Of a stretch of 64,000 bases of DNA, positions 1 to 10,853 are shown piece after piece; position 1 is the first letter of the stretch; each line of letters opens with the position of its first letter. The position numbers and the translations under genes were made by a program. Origin of the DNA: Copromyces sp. CBS 386.78 (Eukaryota > Ascomycota > Sordariomycetes > Sordariales > Sordariaceae); contig MU839217.1 of assembly GCA_030685235.1 (NCBI GenBank), positions 55,434 through 119,433 of the forward strand, written 5' to 3'. The notes beneath the pieces were generated by a model. The model saw only the letters and a list, made by a program, of their open reading frames with translations. It was not told where the DNA came from and did not search any database.

Positions 1-2121
1 TAGAAGAAATAAAAGAGAAGAAGATTAAAATCGATTCCGGTTATAACCCTAAATTAAAAATAACGAACGAATTTATATATTATTACAAAATAAAAAGTAT
101 GTTAAAAACTCTCTATTAGTCTAATTTTCTACCCCTTTTTAATAATTATAAATAATTCAATTCTCATCCTTTTAAAGAATTCTTCAAAAAAATAAAGAAA
201 AAATACTTAAATAAATATAAGGATTTTAAATTTTAGAAGTAAATTAACGCCGAAGAACCTAAAAATAACGAAATATTCGGCTTAATATAAATATATATTT
301 ACAAATTCAATTAAAATAATTGTTTCTTTAAATATAAAGTATATTTAATTATATATAAAAATTAACAATTTAAAAATAGCGTACGAAAAACGTATGTAAT
401 AATTTTAATAATTAAATCGTTTTATATCCTAATAGCGATAGCGGCCTATTTCAATTTCGATTTAACTTAATACGACGTAAAGAATGTATTCGTAAATATA
501 CTACTTAATAAATTAATATATATAAAACCTCCCCTTAATTATATAAAGAAAGGCTAAGTACTCTAATTACTATAAGCGCTATATAATCTATAGAAATCTT
601 TTCTCCTCTAATAATAAGAATTTATTAGAACCCTAATAGCTATAAATATAAACCCGCTCCCTATAAAACCTAATATCCTCATTAAGAATAATATTTTCTT
701 ATTCTTTTATATTAATAATATTATTATTATTTATAAATATAAGGACTAGAAAATCGCTACCGCTAAAAGAATAATAATTACTATAAAAAAGAAATATTAA
801 TTAACTAATAAAAATCCGCTAAAATAATTCCTAAGTATCGAAATTATTCGAAACCGTAAAAAAAGGTTAATTTAGCTCTCTTATTATAAATATATTTAAA
901 AAATCGTTAATAAAATAAAATAAAGTAAAGAATTATATATAACCCTAATAATTAATAAAACATTATTCCCCTATTAAAATAATACTATACTATATAAAAT
1001 CGTCGCGTACTAAATAAAAATTAGTTTTATCCTCTATATCGCTGTTACGTTATAACTAAATATTGCTTTCCTAATTTTTAAATTCGTTTAATTTAATTCT
1101 AACCCCAATCCTACTTATTATATAATAGTAAATCGGGTAATCTTCTATCTTCTTATAATTTAAAATTTTATCCTTTAATTAAATAATAAAGACCGCTAAG
1201 ACTTTTATATTATAACTAACTCCTTATTTATAAATAACTTCTTTAATCGCAAGAATTTATAAGTATTTATAATATAATTACTAAATAGTATTATTAATTA
1301 ACGTACTAATAAGTAAAATACTATTACAATTTTATTAATAAAAATTAAATTACTATTTTTAAATTAAAATATTAAAGAAGCGATCTATACCCGCCGCCTA
1401 TTTAATAAACTTATATTAAATTTTCTAAATTAGGAAGGGACCCCTATAAAGTATAATAATAAGCAAACGATCCGTTTTATTATAAAGGAAGGAATATAGT
1501 TTATTATAAAGCTTAAATATATAACCGTATATAAATATTAGTTAAAGTAAATATAAGAGAAGAAACTAATTAATATAGTATACGTACTAATTAAAGAACA
1601 AATTGCTAACGAATTTATAAAGAGCTTCCTTCCCGCAATTTATTTAATTTCGTTAAAATAATTAAGATTCGTAAAATTATAACGGCTACCGATTCAACTA
1701 TAGGAGCTTAATAACGGAAATATCGTTATAGGGCGCCTTAAAAGTATAAAGGACTCTAGTAAGGAGGATACGGGTAATGAAATGGCGAGTATATTTATTA
1801 ATAATTCTTACGAATAACAATTTAAAAGCTATTATAATAAAAAATAATTAAGGATTATATTTAAGAATAATATTATTTCTAGTTAATTTTAGAAGGATTT
1901 TAAGGTATTTCTAAATAGATCTAATACGGTTTGTACGCTAGATCTAAGAGGGTATATTAGACGGCAGGGGATATGTATGTACATAGTCACGGGATTAAGG
2001 AGTAAATTAGTTGCGGGATTTATACCAGATGCCAGATATCGAGCCAGGTGCGGATCAGCACAACAGAACACACACAATACAGCCACGTTGAACCCCCTAC
2101 TTTTAGACCCATATTATCACA
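1..2121 (+). mobile_element. Ty1/copia element, 3' part, heavily RIP-mutated
   Basis: Degenerate pol of a copia-type LTR retrotransposon, entering from the left edge. At 468-530 the plus strand reads like the copia RT segment (YDVKNVF...KPP), with a glutamine codon now TAA. At 701-740 the RT catalytic block reads FFYINNI; the YVDD core (708-719) has become YINN through G-to-A changes. Near 1500-1650 faint RNase H/C-terminal motifs of copia pol remain, then a purine tract and the 3' LTR. The first ~518 bp are collinear with 61529-62046, a second copy of the same family. Base composition is extremely A+T and TpA rich, as expected of RIP. No frame is open, so it is dead. Confidence 0.85.
1955..2121 (+). 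repeat. 3' LTR of the left copia element (167 bp)
   Basis: This segment matches 50295-50464 along its whole length: GACGGCAGGGGATATG near the start and TTGAACCCCCTACTTTTAGA near the end. It begins TATTAG where the other copy begins TGTCAG, fitting RIP of a TG terminus, and ends TATCACA. A purine tract (TAAGAGGGTA) precedes it, as a polypurine primer should. It is clearly less mutated than the internal element next to it. Confidence 0.85.
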
Positions 2122-2721
2122 AAATTTTCGCGAATCAATGTGCATTCGCCAATCAATGTGCCAGACCCAATGCTGGCGCATTGGGTCTGGAGGCGTTTCG
2201 AGCCCAGACGAGTAGACATCCTCTTCAAATATTAACCGAACCATGGAAGTTCTGGGTAGCGAGCGCCTACCCACATATGCAAGGGTATGAGGGTATGAGT
2301 GAGCCATTAAATACTTTAGCCGGTCGACCACCTTCACCTCAGATAGGTAGGCACCTACTCGAGAGTCCAGATTCGTTAGGTGTATGATCCTTTGGGGGCT
2401 GTTCCTGGAGGATGTGTAGTATCTGCGGGCTGGGCCGTCTGACAGTAAATGGCGATGTGACATGACGCCCCTGAGAGACAGCTGTGGACTCGTGAATTGA
2501 ACAGGGCTGATGGATAATGACATGTGATTCCTTCCTTCCCATATATCTGTCCGCATGCCTCGCAATGGCCTGCCTACCTGTATCACCACCAAGTGAAGAG
2601 GTGCTCTTCTCCTCGACAGACGATTATATAAGCCGCGGGAACAACAACCACCTGAAGTTCAACCGCCCAACCGCCCAACCTCAGTGAAATCATACTTATC
2701 TTGACCAGCCAACAATATAAG
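2122..2721. other. Intergenic, one strong hairpin
   Basis: No convincing gene. The reading frames here overlap the LTR or are short. Contains a perfect 13-bp inverted repeat at 2161-2190 (listed separately). Confidence 0.6.
2161..2190. repeat. 13-bp perfect inverted repeat
   Basis: CCAGACCCAATGC, a 4-nt loop TGGC, then GCATTGGGTCTGG: a perfect stem about 40 bp beyond the LTR end. Just upstream is the imperfect direct repeat AATCAATGTGC. It could be a small element remnant or cruciform; no function can be assigned. Confidence 0.8.
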
Positions 2722-3756
2722 ATGGCTTCCACCTGTCCGTACGGGCCTTACTAAGCTCAACAACCTCAACCGCCAAAACCCGACGAGAAATTACCCCTCC
2801 TCCTCCCCTGTCCAACACTACCCACCTCCGCAGAATCCTTTGCTATCCTCTCCCCCATAGTCAGCACCCTTCTCCTCTGGTTCGGCGGCCCCTACGCTCT
2901 TCTCCTTTAGATTTCCCACCCCTCCGTTGCCTTTGGCTCCTGTAGGCACTCGCGCTTTGCCACCTCTTCCAAATCATCCTCAGAATTATCCTCAAAATGC
3001 TCCTCCTCAAACTTGGAAGTAACACTCTCCCGCCTTCGCCGCACGACGGCTTACATCCTCGCCGTTGCCATTGGCACTCCCGAGCAGAAAAGGGTAATAG
3101 TGGAGATGGTGAGGAAGCAACATGCCTTTGTACGCGGGACCGGAAAAACCGTCGAGGGCAACGAGCAGATCAAGTATGATGCAGCGGATGGGGAACTGCA
3201 GAAGTGGGTGGCCGCCACGTTGTTTATGGGGGTTTGTAAGGCTAGGGAGAGTTTTGGGTGGTCTTGGTCCTGGGGTTCAGGGGCAAGAAGACAAGACAAG
3301 CAAAGCGAGGAAGAAAGGTGGAAATTGTGCAAAGCGCACAGAGAATACGCGGTAGCGCTGAATATGCCGAGCGAGATGTGGCCTAGGTCCATGGAAGAGT
3401 TTGATGTGTATGTCGAGGAGATGATGTAGGAGAGGCTGGTGGTGACGGAGGAGGCGAGGAAGCTGGCGAGGATATTGTTGTGGGAGGTGGCGATGCCGTG
3501 GTGGATGAGTTGGGTGCTGCCGCTTGCGAGGGTGTTTATGGCATGTTGGCTGCCGTCGGGTTTAAGGGAGGGGTATGGATTGCCGGACCCGAAGGGGTGG
3601 TGGGTGTTGGGATGCTATGCTGTGCTCGTTTGGGCTGTTGCCTTGGTGGATTTGGTGACGCCCAGGGTGGTGAATGATGCGGCGTTTGAGTTGATGAGGA
3701 GGGATATGGAGAAAGCGGTGAAGAGAATACAGATGATGGGACGGTGGACGATCTGA
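2722..3756 (+). pseudogene. DUF2236 (MpaB/latex-clearing-like oxygenase) pseudogene with three RIP-type stops
   Basis: A single frame runs from ATG 2722 to TGA 3756, about 344 codons, interrupted by TAA 2752-2754, TAG 2908-2910 and TAG 3427-3429. Between the stops it reads as a DUF2236 protein: an LLL-stop-ISHPSVAFG segment where the family usually has LLLQIAHP, then HAFVRGTG, a Y-x-A-x-D segment and WVAATL, then MPWWMSWVLP and GLREGYGLP. DUF2236 proteins are predicted haem-binding oxygenases often tied to secondary metabolism or membranes. All three stops are what a CAA or CAG codon gives after CpA-to-TpA, the RIP signature, and the gene lies 600 bp from a RIP-mutated element. It has no intron and no compensating changes. 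Function is presumably lost unless stops are read through. Confidence 0.8.
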
Positions 3757-3989
3757 GGATCTGTGCCGTTAGTTCGTTAGGGAGGAAGATTTCGACGAGG
3801 TTCTAATACAATTCAGTTACTCTGGCTCACACTCTACCTTTTCGATTTCTAGGTGTGTAGCTATACTTTCACCCATCCAGCCAGGCATGCTCCATCGCTT
3901 ATCCAAGTCCCGACATTGTTGTGGTGTCTGGGTCCATAGCTTTCATATCCCTTCCGTCAATATCCTTCGGGCTCACCGGCTTGTAAAAG
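3757..3989. other. Convergent intergenic spacer
   Basis: Spacer between the 3' ends of the DUF2236 pseudogene and the convergent large gene. No feature recognised. Confidence 0.5.
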
Positions 3990-6569
3990 TCACTTCTTCG
4001 AAACAAACATCGACCCCATCCATCCATAGGCTCGGTTCAGCCTTCTGCCAATCCGCCTCGCCATCGTGAAGGTGAGCTTCCCCTTAGGATGCGGCTCGTG
4101 GAACTGAATGGCCCTCTCAACATCCAAGTTGGTCGGACGGAACTGCCAGACGGATCCATACAGCTTCTCAGCCATGAATCCAGTAGAGGTCATGGCATGC
4201 AGGAACTCGTTCCAGGGGATTTCGCCGGGGCTGGAGGTAATATTGGGGTTGTAGAACAGCGTACGGAAAACCTTGATGGATCTAGCATCAACGGCAAACG
4301 TAGGCTGTTTATCTTCGGTTACGTCGGGAGTGGGAGGTTTCTCGGTCACAGTAGGCTCAGAAGGCGAGCCTGTGGTTCCACGGGTCTTAACCTTGATTTT
4401 TGGAGACGGGGCTGGCTCGGATTCGGACGCTTTGAGGCCAAAGAAGAAAGAAGAGAATGGGATGATCAGGTCATCCACATTCGCAATAGCTGGTTTCGCC
4501 CCTTTGTCGTCTGCAGTTGGCGCGGGAGGCTCAACCCACTCCGGTGTGCGTTGAAGGCTGCGCGATTGAGTAAGGAGTGTTCTAACGAACGTGTTCTCCA
4601 GGTTATTTGCGTTCTTGTACATGATTCGGTCGACACCGTTCCAGAAGCGGTCAAGGTTGCTCTCTGCAAATCTCAGGGCTTCCACATTCGCCTTGGTGCG
4701 GCGCTTGTCCACAGGATAGAAAAAGTTTTTGGATGTTGGCTTACCCAGCCAGACAAGTGAGGTAAACAAGCCCTCCTTCTCACTAGTAGCCCTCAGGATA
4801 GCCGCCCAGGGCTTGCTAGTTTCGGAAAACGCAGCTTTGATGCTATCCTCATGGTCGATGTTCAGAGTCTCAAAGCTGCGGGCCCATGGTTGGTAGCAGT
4901 CAAGCTGTCTCATGCACTGGGTAATAATGGACAACTGTCCGATCAAGCCAGCAACGTAGGACGAAATCATCCGGCTAGCTTCCTTCTCTGTTTCCAGCAA
5001 GCGCTCCAATTCGTCCACGATAATGGGTTGTGAGGCCAGGAACAGATCCATGCCGTCCTCCCATAGCGTCCTCAAAAGCCACAATAAACGCTCTTCAACT
5101 GAGGTCATCTTGTGTCTGGGGTTGAGCGTGGCGGCCACCTTGTCATTCTCCAGATCCATTCCGGACTCCATGAAAGGTCGACCCGCAGAGGTTCTCAATG
5201 ACAGATGTCTCATAGGCGGCGATGACATGACTGTCTGTTTCAATTCGCCAAGGACACCCTTGGTAGCCTGAGAGAGGTAGAAACGGAATTTGAGCAGCGC
5301 CTTCAGATACTCCTTCGGCAAGTCATCCTTGACGGATATGCACTTTGCATATTTTTCCTGGAGAACCTGCAAGTCTTGTGCCTGGCGATGAAGCTCGTTG
5401 TATACCTCAACCTCCATGTACGCCTTACTAACAAGGCTGGACAAGATACGTGTCCAGAAGACCTCCTCGTTTTTGACAACGGGATGTTGCCGGCCTCTCC
5501 CGTCTTTGAGAGTCTCTATGCGATGTTCCTGCAACTCGAGGGCTTTGTCGACGAAATAGTTGGGATCCTCACGTAGGGACCACAAGTGATCCTCGCAGGC
5601 TGTTGCTTGAGCACCGAGAAGTGACTCGATCCGGCCAAAGTCGAGTTTGGCGGGTACTCGATAAGGGGCTTCGGCAGCTAAAACGGCAAGCGACTCGAAC
5701 CCGGTGGTCTCACTCTCTTCTTTCATGTGTGGCTCGGGCTGGAGAGAATATTTGCTGCTCAAAAGCTGGTCTTCGGGGATATCGTGAAGAATCTCGGTGC
5801 AGCATTTGACCAAGAAGGATAGAAGGCGATCCTGGACTTCTAAGACGAGCAGTCCTTCACCGGGCAGAAACTGCCTTTGACTCATGGCCAACTCGAAGTT
5901 GCTGGGGTGCTCGTCCCAAGACACGAGCTTGCCATAATCATCAGGGTGCTTCTCATCGACGCCGTTGAGGATCATGGTGTACTCGTTCAAGAAGATGGGG
6001 ACCACGGCCTTGGTGACGAAGGCGAACTTTGTGTTGGTGGCATCGATGCCGGCAAAGGTGCAGGGGTGATGGCGTCCGCGCGAGTTCAGCAGCAGTGGCA
6101 GTAGGCGTGAATGGGAAAGATCTTCTTGGTTGATGTACGGCCACACAAACCAGTCCCTGTACTTAGTACCCATCATGCGCTGTTGCTCAGACTCTTTCAG
6201 GAAGGCCTCAAAGTCAGGGCGATGCTTGGGGGCCATGTTGGGCCATGCCTTGAGGAGGATCTGGAGGCGTTGTGCCTTCTTCTTCTTGGCCCAGCGCTTT
6301 TGGATGGTGTCTTCATGTCGATCAAGAATATCGTGCAACTTGGCGTAGGAAGCAAATATGTTGTCACGCCTGCCTTTGGCGGTGCGGCGAACAGAATCCG
6401 GGGACTGGGCTTCGGGGATGGGAAGGCCGCCTAGGCCGCCGCCGCCCAGGGCCTTGAAGATGCTCGCGGGGTCATTGAAGTCGAGGTCGTCAAAGTTGAT
6501 ACTGGACCCGCCATGACGCCCGTCAGCGGGGGCAAAAGGGTCGAACTGATGAGTGGGACGGAAATCCAT
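3990..6569 (-). CDS. Conserved fungal protein of unknown function, 859 aa, HicA-like C-terminus
   Basis: One uninterrupted frame of 859 codons, no intron, with codon use typical of the island. The N-terminus (1-60) is glycine-rich and disordered. Residues ~65-120 are a basic, probably helical stretch rich in K and R. The middle is mostly helical with no motif I can name. Residues ~770-850 contain PWNEFLHAMTSTGF, a GS-x-W-x-F strand and H-x-PHP-x-x-K followed by a GRRLNRAYGW helix. That order resembles the HicA-like (dsRBD-fold) domain found at the C-terminus of many large fungal proteins. The position of the HicA catalytic histidine is serine here, so RNase activity should not be assumed. The start at 6569 is the only early ATG in frame. 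Function not recognised. Confidence 0.85.
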   Translation of the reverse strand: MDFRPTHQFDPFAPADGRHGGSSINFDDLDFNDPASIFKALGGGGLGGLPIPEAQSPDSVRRTAKGRRDNIFASYAKLHDILDRHEDTIQKRWAKKKKAQRLQILLKAWPNMAPKHRPDFEAFLKESEQQRMMGTKYRDWFVWPYINQEDLSHSRLLPLLLNSRGRHHPCTFAGIDATNTKFAFVTKAVVPIFLNEYTMILNGVDEKHPDDYGKLVSWDEHPSNFELAMSQRQFLPGEGLLVLEVQDRLLSFLVKCCTEILHDIPEDQLLSSKYSLQPEPHMKEESETTGFESLAVLAAEAPYRVPAKLDFGRIESLLGAQATACEDHLWSLREDPNYFVDKALELQEHRIETLKDGRGRQHPVVKNEEVFWTRILSSLVSKAYMEVEVYNELHRQAQDLQVLQEKYAKCISVKDDLPKEYLKALLKFRFYLSQATKGVLGELKQTVMSSPPMRHLSLRTSAGRPFMESGMDLENDKVAATLNPRHKMTSVEERLLWLLRTLWEDGMDLFLASQPIIVDELERLLETEKEASRMISSYVAGLIGQLSIITQCMRQLDCYQPWARSFETLNIDHEDSIKAAFSETSKPWAAILRATSEKEGLFTSLVWLGKPTSKNFFYPVDKRRTKANVEALRFAESNLDRFWNGVDRIMYKNANNLENTFVRTLLTQSRSLQRTPEWVEPPAPTADDKGAKPAIANVDDLIIPFSSFFFGLKASESEPAPSPKIKVKTRGTTGSPSEPTVTEKPPTPDVTEDKQPTFAVDARSIKVFRTLFYNPNITSSPGEIPWNEFLHAMTSTGFMAEKLYGSVWQFRPTNLDVERAIQFHEPHPKGKLTFTMARRIGRRLNRAYGWMGSMFVSKK

Positions 6570-7358
6570 GATTTAGCCCCGTCTCCTCCAAAGGTGAATG
6601 GCGTCGGGTGTAGGTGGTGAGGGGTCTTGGTCAAGGTGTGGTCAAATCATTAGACTAGAAGCGGCTTGGTCACGTCAAAGCAGCGTCTCCACCGAGAAAA
6701 CTCTGGGCTCTGACAGCTGTGAGCGCTGCAGCTGTCTCCACCATATCCATTATGGCAGGTGCCGACATCTGCAAGTAAAAGCACGGCGTTATGTCGGACT
6801 TGCCATTTGCAAATTCGTTTCAACTTGCTCAACATCGTCTGCTTTCTAAACAGGAAGCTGCGGCACAACATGCCATAATACATGTAACCTGTCTGGGTGG
6901 GCGACGACTGGGGTTTCAAAACGATTTTGACCGAGTTGAGAATCTCTCCCCGTTCAGTTTTCTTCTTCACCCAGGTTTAGAAACATCCCTTTTAGAAGGT
7001 CGGCGATCGCGCAACTGTTACCACCACTCTTTCTTTCTTTGACTCTCGTTTACCTGATTCTGGGGACATGAAGCAGCACAATGACCTCTCGCTTTCGCAA
7101 AATCGGTCTACGCTGCAGATACTTTGGTCTGTCTTCGCTCCAGCCGGCTGTCTTGTCGTTTGCAACTCAGGTTGTCTGCTTCCCCATCACCCACCACCAC
7201 CCAGGTCCACACCCTAGCAGCAACTCCCAACCCCTGTATTTGCTTCTTTCTTCTTCATCTACGGCCATCATGAGCGCCTCCTTTTCTTTCTCCCACGCCG
7301 TAGCGGTTGGCGAAAATATCAACCCTCATCTCTTCTCTCATCCCCCCGTCGATCGCCA
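6570..7358. other. Intergenic, probable promoter of the 859-aa gene
   Basis: About 790 bp, pyrimidine-rich on the plus strand near 7180-7350. It holds the 5' region of the minus-strand gene to the left and the 3' end of the TFIIA-like gene to the right. No gene or RNA recognised. Confidence 0.5.
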
Positions 7359-8237
7359 TCAACCTCCCCGTTTTTTATTCTTCCCATCCCCCGCCCCTTC
7401 CCCTCTCCCATCACAAGCAACAATCAACATCCTATCAACCTTGATGACCTCAGGTCCCCCTCCATCCCCTTTGCCCGCATTCTCTTTCTCTTGATCCTCT
7501 CCACCATCCACAGCCAGTGCTTCACCACCCTCACCCTTCCTCCTCTTTGCAACTCTCTCCTCCCCTTCACGACCGTCCTCACCATCAACCTCATCGCTTT
7601 TCCGCTTGCCACTCCCGTCACCCTTCGCAGCAGCGTTTTCCCTTCCAGCACCCCTCCCCTTTGCCGTTGTCGTCCTCCTCCTCCTCCTCTTCTCAGAACC
7701 AACAGCAATCTCCACATCCTCCACCCACAACTTCCAGATGTCGTCGACTAGCCTGTACTGTTTCAATTTGCCCTTCATCTTGATCGCCGACGATTTCTTG
7801 ACCACGTCATCGTGCGTAGCGAGCGTTTGGGTGATCATGCGGTCGAAGGTTGTGAGAAGGCGGTTGGTTAGTTTGTGGGTCAGAGGTGTGACATCCTGCT
7901 GTTGCTGCGGTTGTGGTTGTGGTTTCGGTTGTCTGGGTGGGGACGAGGAAGAGTAGGTACTGGTGCTGCTGCTGGCGCTGGTGCTTTTGCCAGTACTGGG
8001 TGACGTGGAAGAGGTGCTTGGGGTGGTGGTGATAGTGGTTAAGTCAAGGGGATTAGCTGCTTCACTACCGGCAGGTTCGTTGCCCAGGTTGATTGGGTTG
8101 TCCGGGGCAGCACCAGGGAGGAAGGGGAAGCGGCCGGCGTTGATGAGCTCGTTGATTGCCTCGATTAGTGTGCATCCGAGACTGCCATCGCGGTAAAGCG
8201 TGAGGTACTCTTTTGGAGTACTGGGCTCTGGAGGCAT
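7359..8237 (-). CDS. TFIIA gamma (small subunit, Toa2-like) with two low-complexity insertions, 292 aa
   Basis: Three separated blocks together make up the TFIIA small subunit fold. Residues 11-36 (YLTLYRDGSLGCTLIEAINE...) and 123-140 (LTNRLLTTFDRMITQTLA) match the helical bundle. Residues 151-179 (IKMKGKLKQYRLVDDIWKLW...) and 263-277 (EVIKVDRMLIVACDG) match the beta-barrel strands. The family normally has about 105-125 residues. Here ~80 residues rich in S, T, P and Q (41-120) split the helices, and ~80 charged residues with KR-rich runs (181-260) split the barrel. TFIIA stabilises TBP on the TATA box in the nucleus. This is probably a divergent paralog of the standard subunit. The start at 8237 gives the expected N-terminal helix. 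No intron is needed, although unspliced introns in the insertions cannot be excluded. Confidence 0.8.
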   Translation of the reverse strand: MPPEPSTPKEYLTLYRDGSLGCTLIEAINELINAGRFPFLPGAAPDNPINLGNEPAGSEAANPLDLTTITTTPSTSSTSPSTGKSTSASSSTSTYSSSSPPRQPKPQPQPQQQQDVTPLTHKLTNRLLTTFDRMITQTLATHDDVVKKSSAIKMKGKLKQYRLVDDIWKLWVEDVEIAVGSEKRRRRRTTTAKGRGAGRENAAAKGDGSGKRKSDEVDGEDGREGEERVAKRRKGEGGEALAVDGGEDQEKENAGKGDGGGPEVIKVDRMLIVACDGRGEGAGDGKNKKRGG

Positions 8238-8782
8238 ATTGGGTTATAGTTGGCTTGCGTGTTTGGTCTATTTGGCCTCTCCTGGCGTAATATTCTTGTT
8301 TACCAGGATAGTTGCTGACGATTGCATTCTCACAGATTTTGCCTTGCGGGCGGAGTTTATATACCTGAGATCCTCACGGAATTGGAAAAAGGCAATTGTG
8401 AAATCGTGAACAGGGCTGCTGGGTAACGTTGATATATATGAGGACCATGATCCATTGGATCGCCGACTATTGACCCATTGCTATTGTTGAACCGCCCTGT
8501 GACACAGCTGCAAAGGTTTTGCAGTCCACTGTCCAGGTTCCTTCGAACGAACTTTGATCGGTGCGATGACCGGGCCGCATTCACAGGTCCGGTGTCATTG
8601 CTAGCAGGAGAAGGGGGATGAGTGAATGTTACCGCGAAAGCTCGGTTTCTGTCTTGCGGCTGCCGTCCGCACCTCAGTAAGGTAACCCCGTATAGGACCT
8701 CAAAAGGTATCTTCCAACTGGCTCTGCCAGCCTCCTAGCCTGGGATCCTTGTCTTGTTGTCGAATGCACGGCACACTGCCGT
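8238..8782. other. Intergenic
   Basis: Promoter side of the TFIIA-like gene and 3' side of the P450. No feature recognised. Confidence 0.5.
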
Positions 8783-10853
8783 TTAGGCCACCATCTCTCC
8801 CAGTCCAAGATCCGTCCCGCTGACAGGAAACTTCACAACATCGTCGGACTCACGGTGAGCAATGCGAATCCAGAAGTTTTTCAGCAAGAAGAGACCCTGG
8901 AAGCACTTTGTCGTCAGTCCCTTATAAATCGGGCGAGACATGGCACTCCAAGCCAATTACGGAGCTGAATAGTGGTAAGAAGAGATCACTAGGGAGACTC
9001 ACCGGTTGAACCATATCCAAGGGCTTGAACCCGTCGACAATGGAAATATCGAACCTCTTGAAAATCTGCATTGCACGCAAAAACATCGTTAGCATGGGAT
9101 CGGCTCAGATATCCAGACCCAGCCCAATCCAGTCTGTCAATCCAACAACCCTTGAAGAAAGTCAATGCATGGAAACTTACCTCGACGAAAATCTTATTAA
9201 ACTCCATCAGCGCCACGTTCTTCCCCAAACACATCCACTTTCCATGACTAAACACCAAGTCGACAGTGCTGTTCATGAGCGCCAATTTTCGTGCGTCCGC
9301 CTCCAACCAGCGCTCCGGCCTCCATATATCCGCATCCGCACCCCAGATATCCTTCCGCCTGCAGATTGACATAATGGTATACCCGATCTCCGTTCCGCCA
9401 GGCAGAAAGCGCCCGGCAATGGTGTCTCCCTCGGGCGGCACGATCTTGGGAAGCGGCTGAGCGGCGGGCGGCGCCAGACGGAGCGACTCCTTGATGACGG
9501 CCTGGAGGTAGGGCATCTTGCGCCCCTCGGAGTCGCGGATGACGGCGTCAGGGTCGGCGATGGTGCCGTCGGCCAGATAGCGGTCGATTTCGGCCTGGAG
9601 ACGGCGGTAGGCGACGTTGTTGGAAATCAAGTGGAGGATCGCTACGCGGATGCAGGTAGCTGAGGTGTCGGCGCCTGCGGAGAGCTGGAGGACGGATTCG
9701 CCGATGGCTTGTTCCGGCTGGATGCCGTTGCGGATAAAGGAGGCGAGCATGTCGCGCTTTTGGGCCTTGGTTTTGTCGGCGGCGGGACCGAAGCGCTCCA
9801 TTACGACATCTCGCGCGATACTGGAAGGTAAGTAATGTTTGTTAGCATATAATATTTGTCTATTATTTTTCATTTTTCATGGCGTATGTCGACGAGGAAG
9901 AACCAACCGCACAACAGGACCTAGAGCCTTGTCTTCAGAGTAGAAGAAAGGTCTGAAAGGCCACTTGACCAACTGCATGGTGATGGAGGGAATCATGCTC
10001 AGGACGGGCGCCCGAGGGATGGCGTTTTCAATCGCCTCAACGTAACCCTTAACGTCCGCGTCCGCATCGCAGTTGCCGAACCCCTTTCCAAAGGCTAGCT
10101 CACTGATGACATCTGATGTGAAGTACTGAGCTGTTAACGCGAAGTCCATGGGGCGGAACTGTTTGCTGTTCGAAATGTACTTGGTTTCGATCAGCCTGAT
10201 GAAGGAGAGGAGAGCCTTGTCGACAGTGGCCTCCAGGGATTCGTTTTCCTTGCCCGAGTACTAATTTGAAATGGCAAGTCAGGTTCACGGTCCTTTTCTG
10301 TAAGTTTTTTAGGTAGAGTAGCGGGGTTGGAGCATACGCCGGGGGCCATCTTCCTACGCATCGCGGTGTGGAGGTTGTCATCAATGACGTTGACAACGCT
10401 GTCTCTGTCTGGGTCCAGACGGAGGGCTTGATACCACTTTGCTCTGGTATAGCGACCACGAACGGCTGTAATTCGGTAAACAATTTCAGGATCGTCAGTC
10501 AAGACCGTTCCTGGTCCAACGCGCACGAGTGTACCTGTAAGTATTGGCACCACCAGTTAGCTTTTCTTGCCTATGAAGAATCGGTTCTCCCTCGTCGGAT
10601 AGAGCGTGTAGCGATGGATAGACGTACCATATCTGTCATGATATTCCATCATAGCCGTGGGTTGCCTTAACTTCAAAGCATCGGAGAAGAAACCCCAGTT
10701 GCTGAGCCCAGCCCACCATGGCCCGGGGACGTGGGAAAGACGGCGCCATACAACGACGGTGTTGACAATGTAGGTAAGTGCCAGAACAACTAATGTACCA
10801 GCAACAAGTTCACGGCTGATGGGCAGCTCTTGAAGTGCTGTAAGGATCGCCAT
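8783..10853 (-). CDS. Cytochrome P450, pisatin demethylase (CYP57)-like, six exons, 530 aa
   Basis: Microsomal haem monooxygenase. Exons on the minus strand, read from splice signals: 10853-10628, 10534-10338, 10260-9908, 9820-9181, 9065-9003 and 8896-8783. Donors are gtacgt, gtatgc, gttggt, gtaagt and gtgagt, and the sum is exactly 531 codons. The N-terminus has a membrane anchor (~16-33) and a proline-rich hinge with HVPGPW. Later come the I-helix AGADTSA (~307-313), the ExxR motif ESLR (370-373), the PERW segment and the haem-ligand motif FSHGKWMCLG with Cys ~456. The KIVPPEGDTIAGRFLPGGTE segment and overall pattern resemble the pisatin-demethylase-like group. The substrate is unknown. It lies 7 kb from the RiPP-like genes, so a link is possible but unsupported. 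An in-frame TTG at 10862 is not needed as the start. Confidence 0.88.

Noticed and set aside
2020..2592. Minus-strand frame of 190 codons across the LTR end
   Set aside because: It starts in unique sequence and ends inside the LTR, has no family resemblance and no promoter-like context.
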